Shown here piece by piece: positions 1 to 7,870 of a stretch of 64,000 nt of DNA. The notes below the pieces were generated by a model. That model was not told where the DNA came from and did no database searches. It saw nothing but the letters and a program-made list of their open reading frames with translations. Positions within the stretch are counted from its first letter, which is position 1, and every line of letters begins with the position of its first letter. Origin of the DNA: Devosia epidermidihirudinis (GTDB lineage Bacteria > Pseudomonadota > Alphaproteobacteria > Rhizobiales > Devosiaceae); contig NZ_LANJ01000016.1 in the NCBI RefSeq assembly GCF_000971295.1, positions 186,001-250,000 of the forward strand, given 5' to 3'. Both the position numbers and the translations under genes were made by a program.

Positions 1-2
1 TG

Positions 3-212
3 ATCGTCGGCGTCACGATCGTCTTGTTCATGCGGGACGAGAGGCGGCGCAAATCCGACCTGGCCCTGGCGCGTGCTGCTCAATATTATGCCCGCGTGCC
101 TTATCAGCCCCACGCCTGGGCACCGCTGCCCGAGCCGTCTCGGCCGCGTCGTCGCACGGGCGGGCTCAGCGAAACACAGCGCAGTGCCCTGCGCCGTCTG
201 GCTGCCAAATAA
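3..212 (+). CDS. C-terminal end of a hypothetical membrane protein (5' truncated by window)
   Basis: The reading frame is open from the first bases of the window to a TAA at 210-212, so the gene starts upstream. The visible residues begin with a hydrophobic run (IVGVTIVLFM), which looks like the end of a transmembrane helix. A strongly basic, Pro/Arg-rich tail of about 60 residues follows, with no motif I recognise. A TTG at 24 could serve as a start, but the hydrophobic residues before it argue for a longer protein. The basic tail after the helix suggests a cytoplasmic C-terminus (inference). Function is unknown. Confidence 0.5.
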   Translation: MVGVTIVLFMRDERRRKSDLALARAAQYYARVPYQPHAWAPLPEPSRPRRRTGGLSETQRSALRRLAAK

Positions 213-236
213 TACTGCAGTGATCCCGGGGCGAGA

Positions 237-485
237 CTAGCCGCCCAGCGTCGCCTTGAGGCGCGCAATGATCGAGGCGGCCTTGAGCATCAGGGCCATG
301 TCGATGTCCTCATTGGAACTGCCGGGGGGAATGTCGGCCCACACTGGAATAGCGAGCTCGTGCACCTGTTCACGCCCATCCTGCTGCTCAGCGAGCACGG
401 CTCGAACGTGGCCGGTGGTGCGATCCTTGAGGCGTGGATGCGCCTGCTTGTCGCTCACCGATATATCTATCAACGCGAAACTCAT
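237..485 (-). CDS. small conserved-looking hypothetical protein
   Basis: A compact 82-residue protein beginning MSFALIDISV and ending ARLKATLGG. It has no signal peptide, membrane segment or recognisable motif; the C-terminal third looks helical (MALMLKAASIIARLKATL). I prefer the ATG at 485 because GGGA lies about ten bases upstream. An in-frame ATG at 506 would add seven residues but has no visible ribosome site. It lies downstream of pncB on the same strand after a 190-base gap. Composition suggests a real gene, but the function cannot be assigned. Confidence 0.5.
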   Translation of the reverse strand: MSFALIDISVSDKQAHPRLKDRTTGHVRAVLAEQQDGREQVHELAIPVWADIPPGSSNEDIDMALMLKAASIIARLKATLGG

Positions 486-674
486 CTCGGTCCCAAGCCG
501 GGCCATCCGTAACCGGACGACACCTGTAAACGTGCTCTGTGGGCGACGAATCCGTCACCCACGCGGGAGCCCCGATGCTGAACTAAGCCGACATGCGCCC
601 GATTACAACAACGCGGAGTCCGGGCAAAAAGTTCTCCACAACAGTCACAAAAGTGCAGGAATCAGAGGGGGCTG

Positions 675-1985
675 TCAGACCTTGACGGCGTGCGCAATCC
701 GGCCGGCATCGCCAAACACCTCGATGTAGCGGGCAATTTCCTCAGGCGTGCCGGTGGCCTTGGCCGGATTGTCCGACAACTTGACCGCCGGGCGGCCATT
801 GGCCTCGCTGACTTTGGCCACGATCGAGATCGGATCGAGCCCGTGATTGACGCCATCTGGTGCGCAGCCTTCAAAGTCATTGGTGAGGTTGGTGCCCCAG
901 CCAAACGCCATGCGCACCTTGCCGTCGAAGTGCAGATACGCCTCTTCGATCATGTCGACGTCCAGCCCATCCGAGAAGATCAAAAGCTTCTCGCGCGGAT
1001 CGCGGCCGCGGCTCTTCCACCAAGCAATGATCTTTTCGCCGCCGGGAATGGCCGGGGCGCTGTCGGGGCGGAAGCCGGTCCAGTCGGCGACCCAATCGGG
1101 CGCATTGCGCAGGAAGCTGTCGGTGCCAAAGGCGTCGGGCAGCACGATCTTGAGATTGCCGCCATAATAGCTCTCCCAATCGGTCAGCACCTGATAGGGC
1201 GCAGCCTTGAGGGCGTCGTCGGTCTTGGCCAGCGCCGCCAGCACCATGGGCAGTTCGTGGGCATTGGTGCCCAGCGCCTCAAGGTCATTGTCCATGGCCA
1301 GCTTGACATTGGAGGTGCCGGTAAAGGCCTCGCCAATACCTTCCTTGAGCGCTTCCACGCACCAGCGCTGCCACAGAAATGAGTGACGGCGGCGGGTGCC
1401 GAAATCGGAAATCTTGAGGTCTGGCAGCTTTTGCAGCCGCTCCACCTTTTCCCACATCTTGGCCTTGGCGCGGGCATAGAGCACGTCGAGTGCGAACGGG
1501 CCGTAATGCTTCATCGCGGCACGGCTGCGCAGCTCGTTGATGATGGCGAGTGCTGGGATTTCCCACATCGAGGTTTCCAGCCACAGGCCCGGAAATTCCA
1601 GCACGAACTGGCCGTCGCGCTTTTCCAGGCTGTATTCCGGCAGACGGAACCCTTCGAGCCATTTGAGGAACGCGGGTTCGAAAATCTGTTCGGAGCCGTA
1701 AAAGCTGTTACCGGCCAGCCAGATCATTTCTTTTTTGCTGAACCGCAGTGTGCGCGCATGATCGAGCTGCGCGCGCAGCTCATCGATATCGATCTCTTCG
1801 GCCAGCTTGACCGATTTGGTGCGGTTGATCAGCGAGAAAGTGGCGTCGACCTTGGGGTAGAGTCCCCAGATCATCTGCAGCATCAGCAGCTTGTAAAAAT
1901 CGGTGTCGAGGAGGCTGCGCACAATGGGGTCGAGCTTCCAGGTGTGATTATACACCCGCCGGGCCATATCGGTGTAAGTCGCCAT
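675..1985 (-). CDS. pncB: nicotinate phosphoribosyltransferase
   Basis: A 436-residue enzyme of NAD salvage that joins nicotinate to PRPP, with ATP hydrolysis, to give nicotinate mononucleotide in the cytoplasm. Family features include the N-terminal [16 protein letters not shown], the substrate-binding stretch FGTRRRHSF, the middle GTSNVKLA, and a C-terminal phosphoribosyl-binding region (IIFSDGLD-like, read as [10 protein letters not shown], then [10 protein letters not shown]). Length is normal for bacterial PncB. The open frame extends 48 codons further upstream, but AGGAG sits just before the ATG at 1985, so I use that start. It is transcribed away from the binding-protein gene with an 88-base gap and is probably a single-gene unit. 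Confidence 0.95.
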   Translation of the reverse strand: MATYTDMARRVYNHTWKLDPIVRSLLDTDFYKLLMLQMIWGLYPKVDATFSLINRTKSVKLAEEIDIDELRAQLDHARTLRFSKKEMIWLAGNSFYGSEQIFEPAFLKWLEGFRLPEYSLEKRDGQFVLEFPGLWLETSMWEIPALAIINELRSRAAMKHYGPFALDVLYARAKAKMWEKVERLQKLPDLKISDFGTRRRHSFLWQRWCVEALKEGIGEAFTGTSNVKLAMDNDLEALGTNAHELPMVLAALAKTDDALKAAPYQVLTDWESYYGGNLKIVLPDAFGTDSFLRNAPDWVADWTGFRPDSAPAIPGGEKIIAWWKSRGRDPREKLLIFSDGLDVDMIEEAYLHFDGKVRMAFGWGTNLTNDFEGCAPDGVNHGLDPISIVAKVSEANGRPAVKLSDNPAKATGTPEEIARYIEVFGDAGRIAHAVKV

Positions 1986-2073
1986 TGGGTGTCTCCTCTT
2001 CGCGGCAAAGGTTCTAGCGCGCAGGCAGAGGGTTGGAAAGGCGGACGGCGCGCTTGCCGCCCACCTGACCAAA

Positions 2074-3012
2074 TTACTTTGCTGCGGCGTCCGCCAGCAT
2101 GGGCACCAGATGCTCAAGCGAATACTCAAGCGCCAGGGTAGAGCCCGCCGAGAACGCGGCCATCACGTCTTCTTCGGGATAGACGGTGCGGCCGGCAATC
2201 ACAGCCGGGAGCTTGGCCAGGATCGGGTCTGCCTTGAGCTCGGCAACGCTGGTATCGAGCGTCAGCAGCACAACCACATCAGCCTCCAGCAGGGCGAAGT
2301 TCTCGGGCGCAACTTCGACGAAGAAATTGCTGCCGGCGGCGTCGATCACCGGCTGGGTTGGCGAGAAGCCGAGCTGGGTCATCAGATCAAAGCGCGCATC
2401 GCCGGGCAGATAGAGACCATAGGTGTCGCTATATTTGGCAACCACGGCGACGGTCTTGCCGGTAAATTCGGGATGGGCGGCGGCGCTATCGGCAATGCTC
2501 TTGTTGGTGGCAGCGATCAGCGCTTCGCCTTGTTCGGGAATACCCATGGCGGCGGCGATCTGAGCCACCTGAACCGGCCAGCTGGCGGCATAAGGCGCCG
2601 TGCCTTCGGGCCCGAACACCGTCGGCGCGATGGCCGAGAGACGCTTGAAGGTTTCTTCCGAATTGTCCGAGCGGATGTTGACGATGACGTCTGGGGTGGT
2701 GCTCAGCAGCAGCTCATAATTGGTCTCGCCGGACTCAAGGATGACTGGCTTGTCGTCGCCCAAAAGCGGTAGGGCCCAGGAGCCAACGCCGTGCTCGACC
2801 ATGCCGATCCAGTTGGATATGGCCACCGGCCGCACGCCCAGTGCCAGCACGATCTCGGCATCCGACCAGCCAATCGCGGCAACGCGCGCGGGCTTTTCCG
2901 GGATGGCAATGTCGCCAAACATGGTGGGAACGGTGATCGCCTGCGCAAAGGCTGCGCTGCTGGTTAGCAGTACGGCTGATGCAAGGGCGAGGGGGAAGCG
3001 GCGGGACATCAT
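2074..3012 (-). CDS. periplasmic substrate-binding protein, iron-siderophore type (FecB/FhuD-like)
   Basis: A 312-residue protein with a classical signal peptide ([20 protein letters not shown], cleavage likely after AFA). The body resembles class III binding proteins: [21 protein letters not shown] near the N-terminus, then PDVIVNIRS, and a C-terminal lobe joined by a long helix. These proteins deliver ferric siderophores, heme or cobalamin to ABC permeases. No permease or ATPase gene is adjacent, so this is an orphan component and the ligand is uncertain. AAGGAG lies eight bases before the ATG at 3012. The promoter region holds a TGA-N9-TCA iron-box-like motif at 3076-3090, which favours an iron-related role. 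Confidence 0.85.
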   Translation of the reverse strand: MMSRRFPLALASAVLLTSSAAFAQAITVPTMFGDIAIPEKPARVAAIGWSDAEIVLALGVRPVAISNWIGMVEHGVGSWALPLLGDDKPVILESGETNYELLLSTTPDVIVNIRSDNSEETFKRLSAIAPTVFGPEGTAPYAASWPVQVAQIAAAMGIPEQGEALIAATNKSIADSAAAHPEFTGKTVAVVAKYSDTYGLYLPGDARFDLMTQLGFSPTQPVIDAAGSNFFVEVAPENFALLEADVVVLLTLDTSVAELKADPILAKLPAVIAGRTVYPEEDVMAAFSAGSTLALEYSLEHLVPMLADAAAK

Positions 3013-3075
3013 GCGGGCAACTCCTTGAGTGATGCCCTGCTATCGCCCGTCTCGGCGGATGCTGCAATAAATATA

Positions 3076-3090
3076 TGAGTATTTATGTCA
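3076..3090 (-). promoter_or_regulatory. candidate iron-responsive operator (IRO/RirA-type)
   Basis: On the minus strand the sequence reads TGACATAAATACTCA, an exact TGA-N9-TCA pattern. This is the core of the iron-responsive operator bound by RirA in rhizobia. It lies 64-78 bases upstream of the binding-protein ATG, inside a very AT-rich island (about 3067-3101) that contrasts with the GC-rich surroundings and also contains the palindrome AATAATTATT at 3092-3101. A single degenerate motif could occur by chance; the functional logic of the downstream gene is what supports it. Confidence 0.5.
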
Positions 3091-3100
3091 TAATAATTAT

Positions 3101-4276
3101 TCAGGCGCCGAGCTGAAAGGTCTCGAACCGCCCCAGCGTCTCGTCAATCGCTGCCTTTTCCTCGGCACCGACGTCTTCGAGCCATGTCCATTTCTGGATC
3201 AGGAGCTTGCGCGCCGCCCGATCCGTCTTGAGGTCGATAGCGGCCACGATCCTGTCGCCTTGCAGCACGGGCAGGGCGAAATAGCCGAACTGGCGCTTGG
3301 CCGCCGGCAGGTAGGCCTCAAACAGATGGTCGTAGTCGAACACCAGCTTGAGGCGCTTGCGCTGGATGATCAGCGGATCAAACGGCGAGAGGATATGCAC
3401 CAGCGTCGGCGGCTCGCTGGCTTCGGCTGTCAGCGTTTGCGGCTGTGCCCAATGGGGCACTTTTTCGGCGCCCTCAATGCGCACTTCAACCAGTGTCTTC
3501 TGCCGCACGCGCCGCTCGATCAGCTCTTTGACCGCAGGTTTGCGCGATGGCACGAGGTGGCAGATGGAATCGAGACTCACAATGCCCTGGCTGCGCAAGG
3601 CGCGGTCGAGCAGATAGGCCGTGACCTGATTTTCGGTCGCCGGTTTGGGCTGGCGCTCCCAGGCGAAATGCCGCCCGGTGAGATCATAGGTCTTGAGCAT
3701 GCCCTGACGCTGCCCGATGGTGACATGGCCCTGATAGAACATCATTTCGAGCACGCGCTTGCTCGGCTTGCGGCTGGCCCAGGGGTGGTTCTTGTCCACT
3801 AGTTCGTCATCACCAATATCGCGGATCGAGAGCGGGCCCTCGTCGCGGAGCCGCTTGAGCATCTTTTTGGCTTCGTCCGGCGCGACCGAGCCAAACCAGC
3901 GCGTAGGATTGTCGCGGTGCTGCTTCATGGCGCCCAAGAAAAACGGCAGATCGGCCACCGGCACATAGCTCAGCGCGTGAGTCCAGTATTCGAAGACGGA
4001 TTTGTCGACCGATTGCGCCTGCGCCAGATGGCTGCGCTGATAGCCGGGAATGCGTGACCACAGGATGTGGTGGTGGCAGCGCTCGATGACATTGATGGTA
4101 TCGATCTGCACATAGCCGAGGTGGCTGATGGCCCCCAGCGTCGCCTCGGCTTCATTGCCAAACGGTGCGGCGCTGTCGAGCTTCTGCGCTGCGATCCAGA
4201 TATGGCGGGCGCGGTTCGTTGAGAGGCTGATGGGCGATTTAGGCAAGGCGCGGCCTCCGATTCGGAGCGCCAGCAT
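3101..4276 (-). CDS. winged-helix DNA glycosylase of the AlkX/YcaQ family (HTH_42)
   Basis: A 391-residue protein matching the YcaQ/AlkZ family, whose members unhook interstrand crosslinks and remove bulky N-alkyl purines. The catalytic signature of the AlkX branch, QxD, is visible as QID at residues 57-59 within LGYVQIDTINVIERCHHHIL. Further family segments are WTHALSYVPV and the C-terminal FDPLIIQRKRLKLVFDYDH. Length agrees with the family. It follows the ATPase-free membrane hydrolase gene on the same strand with about 20 bases between, so the two may be cotranscribed. The ATG at 4276 has only a weak ribosome site, so a slightly later start is possible. Confidence 0.85.
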   Translation of the reverse strand: MLALRIGGRALPKSPISLSTNRARHIWIAAQKLDSAAPFGNEAEATLGAISHLGYVQIDTINVIERCHHHILWSRIPGYQRSHLAQAQSVDKSVFEYWTHALSYVPVADLPFFLGAMKQHRDNPTRWFGSVAPDEAKKMLKRLRDEGPLSIRDIGDDELVDKNHPWASRKPSKRVLEMMFYQGHVTIGQRQGMLKTYDLTGRHFAWERQPKPATENQVTAYLLDRALRSQGIVSLDSICHLVPSRKPAVKELIERRVRQKTLVEVRIEGAEKVPHWAQPQTLTAEASEPPTLVHILSPFDPLIIQRKRLKLVFDYDHLFEAYLPAAKRQFGYFALPVLQGDRIVAAIDLKTDRAARKLLIQKWTWLEDVGAEEKAAIDETLGRFETFQLGA

Positions 4277-4297
4277 GAGGGGCCAGCGCCGCTCGCG

Positions 4298-6010
4298 TCA
4301 ATTGACGGGCAGGCTTGAGCGGAACCAGCCGCCGCCGATGACCGAAACATCGCCGTGGCGGGTGAGCTTGGTGCGCATGGCGTCGAGTTCCGCCTGTGAC
4401 CAGCCCGGCGCCTCGGTCACGGCGACCCAGCCATCGAAATAGTCCTGTGGCGCGTAGACATGGCCAAAGCCGATGGGCGCGGTCTGGGCCAATGCCATAT
4501 CGAGCGCGACCTGGAGGAACGTCACCACGGGATACCAGTTGAGCAAAGGCGAGACGCCCGCGCCCCGAACGCCCATCAGCCAGCTTGGCTCGCTATAGAC
4601 CATGCTGGGCTCGAAAAAGACTATGGGGTCAGTTGGATATTGCAGGTAGACGATCCGCATCGGGCCCCAGGGAATGGTGGGGTCGAGGGGCCCACCATTG
4701 GAAAACCGGACGACCGAGGAATCGCCGACCTTGGGCTGCCACCAAGGCGAGCCATCATCCCGGTTATCCGTCGCCGAGCGCCAGGTGGCGCTGGCAAAGG
4801 GCGGGCCGACCCAGAGCGCGCCCTGAAACGGATCGGCCAGAATGTCATAGAGCTGCGAGGACGCTGCCGAGCTATAGGCGCCCAGGCTGAGGCCATGGAG
4901 ATAGAGCTTTGGGCGACTGTCCTTGGGCATTTCGGTCCAGCGCTGATAGACGGCCTGAAACAGTGCCTTGGCGGTTTCGAGCCCCACATCGGGCTCGGAC
5001 ACCAGCGACAGCCAGCTGGTGAGATAGGAATATTGCACGGCCACGCTGGCCACATCCCCGCCATGGAGGATTTCCAGCGTATCGATGGAAGAGGGTTCGA
5101 CCCAGCCCGTGCCCACTGGCATGATCAGCACCAGAACCGAGCGATCAAAGGCACCAATGCGGTCCATTTCCGCCAGCGCCAGATCGGCGCGCTGATCGGG
5201 CGTTTCGGCCGAGCGCAGTCCGACATAGACCCGCAGCGGTTCCTTGGCGGGCTTGTTGGTGAGCGCGGCGATTTCGTCTGGCGTTGGACCGGACTGCACA
5301 TAAATGCGTGCATCAAGCCCGATGGTGTCCCAGGGCACGAGGGAGGCGGCGCTGCCCGAGCGATTGGCATCGGTCGGCGCGCTTTCATAGCTACCCGCCA
5401 GCCGGTCGAGATTGCCATAGAAGCGGTCCGCCAGCGCCAGTGCGTTGCGGGCAACCACACCATTGCCCACGGTCCAGGTGAGGATGCCCACGGCGATGAG
5501 GCTGAAGACGAAGGCGACCCGGCGCGGAATGAGACGCCCGAGCCAGCCCGAGACCAACTGCACGCCCCGCACCAGCGCCGTTCCCAGACCGATGAGGATG
5601 GCGGCAGGGACAATGGCAATCAGCGCCACGAGCAGCGGTTGATTGGCCTCCACAGGCGGCGCACCCATGCCCTCGCGGATTGAGTTCTGCCAGCCGGTGG
5701 AAAACCACAGGAAGGTCACTGTCAGCAAGAGGCACAGGAATGCAAAGCCCCGCCCGACCCAGCGCGAGACCCGCCGATTGGGCCAGGACAGTTCAAGAAA
5801 ATCCCAGAGCCATTCGAGGAAAACGCCAATGCCATAGCCCGCCGCAAAGGTGCAGCCGCACAAAACGCCCTGCACGGCAAAATTACGCGGGATCAGCGAG
5901 GGCGTAAGCGAGAGGGCAAAGAACACGAGGCCCAGCAACCACCCGCCGGTGGAGACCTTGTCGAGTTGGCGCCCGAGACGGCGCATGGTCAGGCGCAATG
6001 TCGTGTTCAT
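4298..6010 (-). CDS. alpha/beta-hydrolase-fold membrane protein, DUF2319 type
   Basis: A 570-residue protein with an N-terminal membrane domain of about five helices (roughly residues 23-180; for example LLGLVFFALSLTPSLI) and a C-terminal alpha/beta-hydrolase domain. The nucleophile elbow is visible as HGLSLGAYS with Ser375. A late His in GFGHVYAPQDY could complete the triad (inference). The family is common in actinobacteria and alphaproteobacteria; its substrate is unknown to me. The ATG at 6010 overlaps the stop of the upstream exoD-like gene (ATGA), so the two are translationally coupled. This suggests an envelope-related esterase or lipase role working with the ExoD partner. Confidence 0.8.
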   Translation of the reverse strand: MNTTLRLTMRRLGRQLDKVSTGGWLLGLVFFALSLTPSLIPRNFAVQGVLCGCTFAAGYGIGVFLEWLWDFLELSWPNRRVSRWVGRGFAFLCLLLTVTFLWFSTGWQNSIREGMGAPPVEANQPLLVALIAIVPAAILIGLGTALVRGVQLVSGWLGRLIPRRVAFVFSLIAVGILTWTVGNGVVARNALALADRFYGNLDRLAGSYESAPTDANRSGSAASLVPWDTIGLDARIYVQSGPTPDEIAALTNKPAKEPLRVYVGLRSAETPDQRADLALAEMDRIGAFDRSVLVLIMPVGTGWVEPSSIDTLEILHGGDVASVAVQYSYLTSWLSLVSEPDVGLETAKALFQAVYQRWTEMPKDSRPKLYLHGLSLGAYSSAASSQLYDILADPFQGALWVGPPFASATWRSATDNRDDGSPWWQPKVGDSSVVRFSNGGPLDPTIPWGPMRIVYLQYPTDPIVFFEPSMVYSEPSWLMGVRGAGVSPLLNWYPVVTFLQVALDMALAQTAPIGFGHVYAPQDYFDGWVAVTEAPGWSQAELDAMRTKLTRHGDVSVIGGGWFRSSLPVN

Positions 6011-6600
6011 CGACCCATCACCGTTTGTCCCAGCGCGATCGCGCCCCAGATGGCTGCCACAGCAATGGCCAGGCCCAGCAGGGCGATCAGCACGCCCACA
6101 ATAACCCCAACACCATCGCGATTGATCCGCGACACGCAGATGACAGCAATGCCCACATTGGGCACAGCGTTGATGAAAGGGATCGGCACGATCATTGGTG
6201 CGCTGACCAACAGAATGAACCAGCCCGTCATCGCTTCGGTGCGCGGGCCGACCAGAAATTCGAGTCGTGGGCGGGAGACCTTGCCCACCAGCCCCGCCAG
6301 CCATTGCAATTGCTTGACCATCTTGGACAAAACGCCGGCGGGTAGGGTGCGTTGCCCCACCCAACCATTGAGGCGCAAAGGCACGCCGCGCAGGCGCGCA
6401 ATAGTGGTGCTGATAATGATGATGGCAATGGTGCCGCCATAGCCGGGCGGGCCGGGCAACATGTTGAGCACGCTCAGCACCAGCACGATCATGGTGTAGG
6501 ACGCGGTGCCAAGCATGGCGATCAGGCCGTCGGCGGTTACACCGTCGGCCTGCTTGATACTGGCGGCAATCGCCGTCACGCGGGCTTCTACAGGGGTCAC
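6007..6600 (-). CDS. exoD: ExoD family integral membrane protein
   Basis: A 197-residue hydrophobic protein matching the ExoD family, first described in Sinorhizobium for exopolysaccharide production and alkaline tolerance. Family landmarks are LNMLPGPPGYGGTIAI in the first half, then the PRLEFLVGPRTEAMTGW segment, and a C-terminal hydrophobic hairpin (VGVIVGVLIALLGLAIAVAAIW). It begins at a GTG (6600); nearby ATG codons are out of frame. Its stop codon overlaps the start of the hydrolase gene. The biochemical role of ExoD remains unclear; membrane location is certain from the sequence. Confidence 0.85.
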   Translation of the reverse strand: MTPVEARVTAIAASIKQADGVTADGLIAMLGTASYTMIVLVLSVLNMLPGPPGYGGTIAIIIISTTIARLRGVPLRLNGWVGQRTLPAGVLSKMVKQLQWLAGLVGKVSRPRLEFLVGPRTEAMTGWFILLVSAPMIVPIPFINAVPNVGIAVICVSRINRDGVGVIVGVLIALLGLAIAVAAIWGAIALGQTVMGR

Positions 6601-6670
6601 ATCATTGCCGGATCAGATCGCATCGCGGTCACTATAGCGCACGACCCGGTCCCGCCAACCCCAAGGGGCC

Positions 6671-7267
6671 TCAGAGGGTAAACCGGCCTTCGGAGACGAT
6701 CTCGGCCAGTGGCTTGCGCGGGCTGGCGAATTCGCGTTCGCGCAGACCGTCTGGCAGATTAGCCGCATCGCCCTGGCGACCAATGGCCACGGCAATTTCG
6801 ATGCGCATGGAATCGGGCAGGCCCAGTTCCACCTTGGCGCGCTCATAATCAAGACCCGCCATGCCGTGGGCGTGCCAGCCCAGCTTGGTGGCCTGCAGCG
6901 CCAGCATGCCCCAGGCCGCGCCGGTATCGAAGGCGTGGGTCTTGTTGGGTGATTCTTCGGTGCCGGCAGAATTGAAGCGGGTGGTGCGCGAGGCGACGAA
7001 GATCAGCGCCGCGGCATGCTGCGCCCAGGCCTGATTGAACGGGGCGAGCAGACCCAAAAGGCTCTGCCAGTGTTCGGTATCGCGGCGGGCATAAATGAAG
7101 TGCCATGGCTGCACGTTGAAGGCCGATGGCGCCCAGCGCCCGGCTTCCAGAATGGTCAGCAGATCTGCTTCGGGGATCGCTTCGTCGGTGAATGCGCGGG
7201 GCGACCAGCGCGCCAGCATGTCGGGATCAATGCGATGTTCAGTGCTGCGCGGCAAAAGAGCGGTCAT
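6671..7267 (-). CDS. nitroreductase family flavoprotein
   Basis: A 198-residue single-domain protein of the NfsB/FRP-like nitroreductase superfamily, which uses FMN and NAD(P)H to reduce nitro or quinone compounds. Typical segments are RWSPRAFTDEAIPEADLLTI, then EAGRWAPSAFNVQPWHFIYA (flavin-binding Arg, Ser and Asn), and GAAWGMLALQATKLGWHAHG. No accessory domain is present. It is flanked by divergent or separate units, so context does not reveal its substrate. The ribosome site before the ATG at 7267 is weak (TTTGGAC). Confidence 0.88.
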   Translation of the reverse strand: MTALLPRSTEHRIDPDMLARWSPRAFTDEAIPEADLLTILEAGRWAPSAFNVQPWHFIYARRDTEHWQSLLGLLAPFNQAWAQHAAALIFVASRTTRFNSAGTEESPNKTHAFDTGAAWGMLALQATKLGWHAHGMAGLDYERAKVELGLPDSMRIEIAVAIGRQGDAANLPDGLREREFASPRKPLAEIVSEGRFTL

Positions 7268-7379
7268 GGCAAGTCCAAAGGCAAAAGTGGTGATCTCCCC
7301 GCCTCGTAACTAGGCCCCAGGATCGTCTATCGCAAGCCCGCAAAAATGATTTCACTGTTCAACAAATCGCGCCATTGGC

Positions 7380-7802
7380 TCAGTGCGCGTGTTCGCCCAT
7401 GCATTTGCCGTGGTCGGCAAGGGCTTCGACAATCTGGCAATCGCAGATCCGGCCACGCCCGCATTCAGCGATCATGCGCTCAAGCTCGGCCTGCAGCGCC
7501 TGAAGGCTCTCGATGCGGCGCGTGACTTCAGCCAGGTGGTTGCGGGCAATGCTGTCGACCTGATGACACGAGGCCTGTGGCTCGGCGGTCATGGCCAGCA
7601 GCTCGCGGATATCCTCGATCTCAAAACCCAGCTCGCGCGAATGGCGGATGAAGTTGAGCCGGTCGACCTCGGCCTTGCCATAGCGGCGCTGATTACCATC
7701 GGTGCGAGGCGCGGAGGCCAGCAAACCGATCTGCTCATAATAGCGCACGGTGGGCACCTTGACCTGCGTCCGCTTGGCCAGTTCTCCGATTGAAATGTTC
7801 AT
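7380..7802 (-). CDS. cadR: MerR-family metal-responsive regulator, CadR/PbrR/ZntR type
   Basis: A 140-residue MerR regulator: helix-turn-helix at the N-terminus (IGELAKRTQVKVPTVRYYEQ), a dimerisation helix (about 82-118), and a metal loop near the C-terminus. The metal ligands expected of the Cd/Pb/Zn branch are visible as Cys79, Cys114 and Cys120, with extra Cys122, Cys134 and a His-rich end (GEHAH). It is divergent from the P1B-ATPase gene. The 68-base space between them contains the distorted 19-base-spacer promoter such activators bend. The exact metal preference (Cd, Pb or Zn) cannot be fixed from sequence alone. Confidence 0.9.
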   Translation of the reverse strand: MNISIGELAKRTQVKVPTVRYYEQIGLLASAPRTDGNQRRYGKAEVDRLNFIRHSRELGFEIEDIRELLAMTAEPQASCHQVDSIARNHLAEVTRRIESLQALQAELERMIAECGRGRICDCQIVEALADHGKCMGEHAH

Positions 7803-7811
7803 TTTTCCCTC

Positions 7812-7842
7812 TTGAACCTCTAGTGGCTAGAGCTTGTAGCAT
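7812..7842 (+). promoter_or_regulatory. MerR-type promoter/operator for the metal ATPase
   Basis: TTGAAC at 7812-7817 and TAGCAT at 7837-7842 form -35 and -10 elements separated by 19 bases. This over-long spacing is diagnostic of MerR-family activated promoters. Within the spacer lies a perfect dyad, CTCTAG-TGG-CTAGAG (7818-7832), closely resembling known CadR/PbrR operators. It faces the ATPase gene starting at 7871. The divergent regulator starts at 7802, so the site can also autoregulate it. Confidence 0.85.
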
Positions 7843-7870
7843 CCTTTCACACAAGATGAGAGGCCCTGCA

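Noticed and set aside
632-640. DnaA-box-like TTCTCCACA between the small hypothetical gene and pncB
   Set aside because: Single near-match without a cluster of boxes or AT-rich unwinding region; not evidence of an origin.
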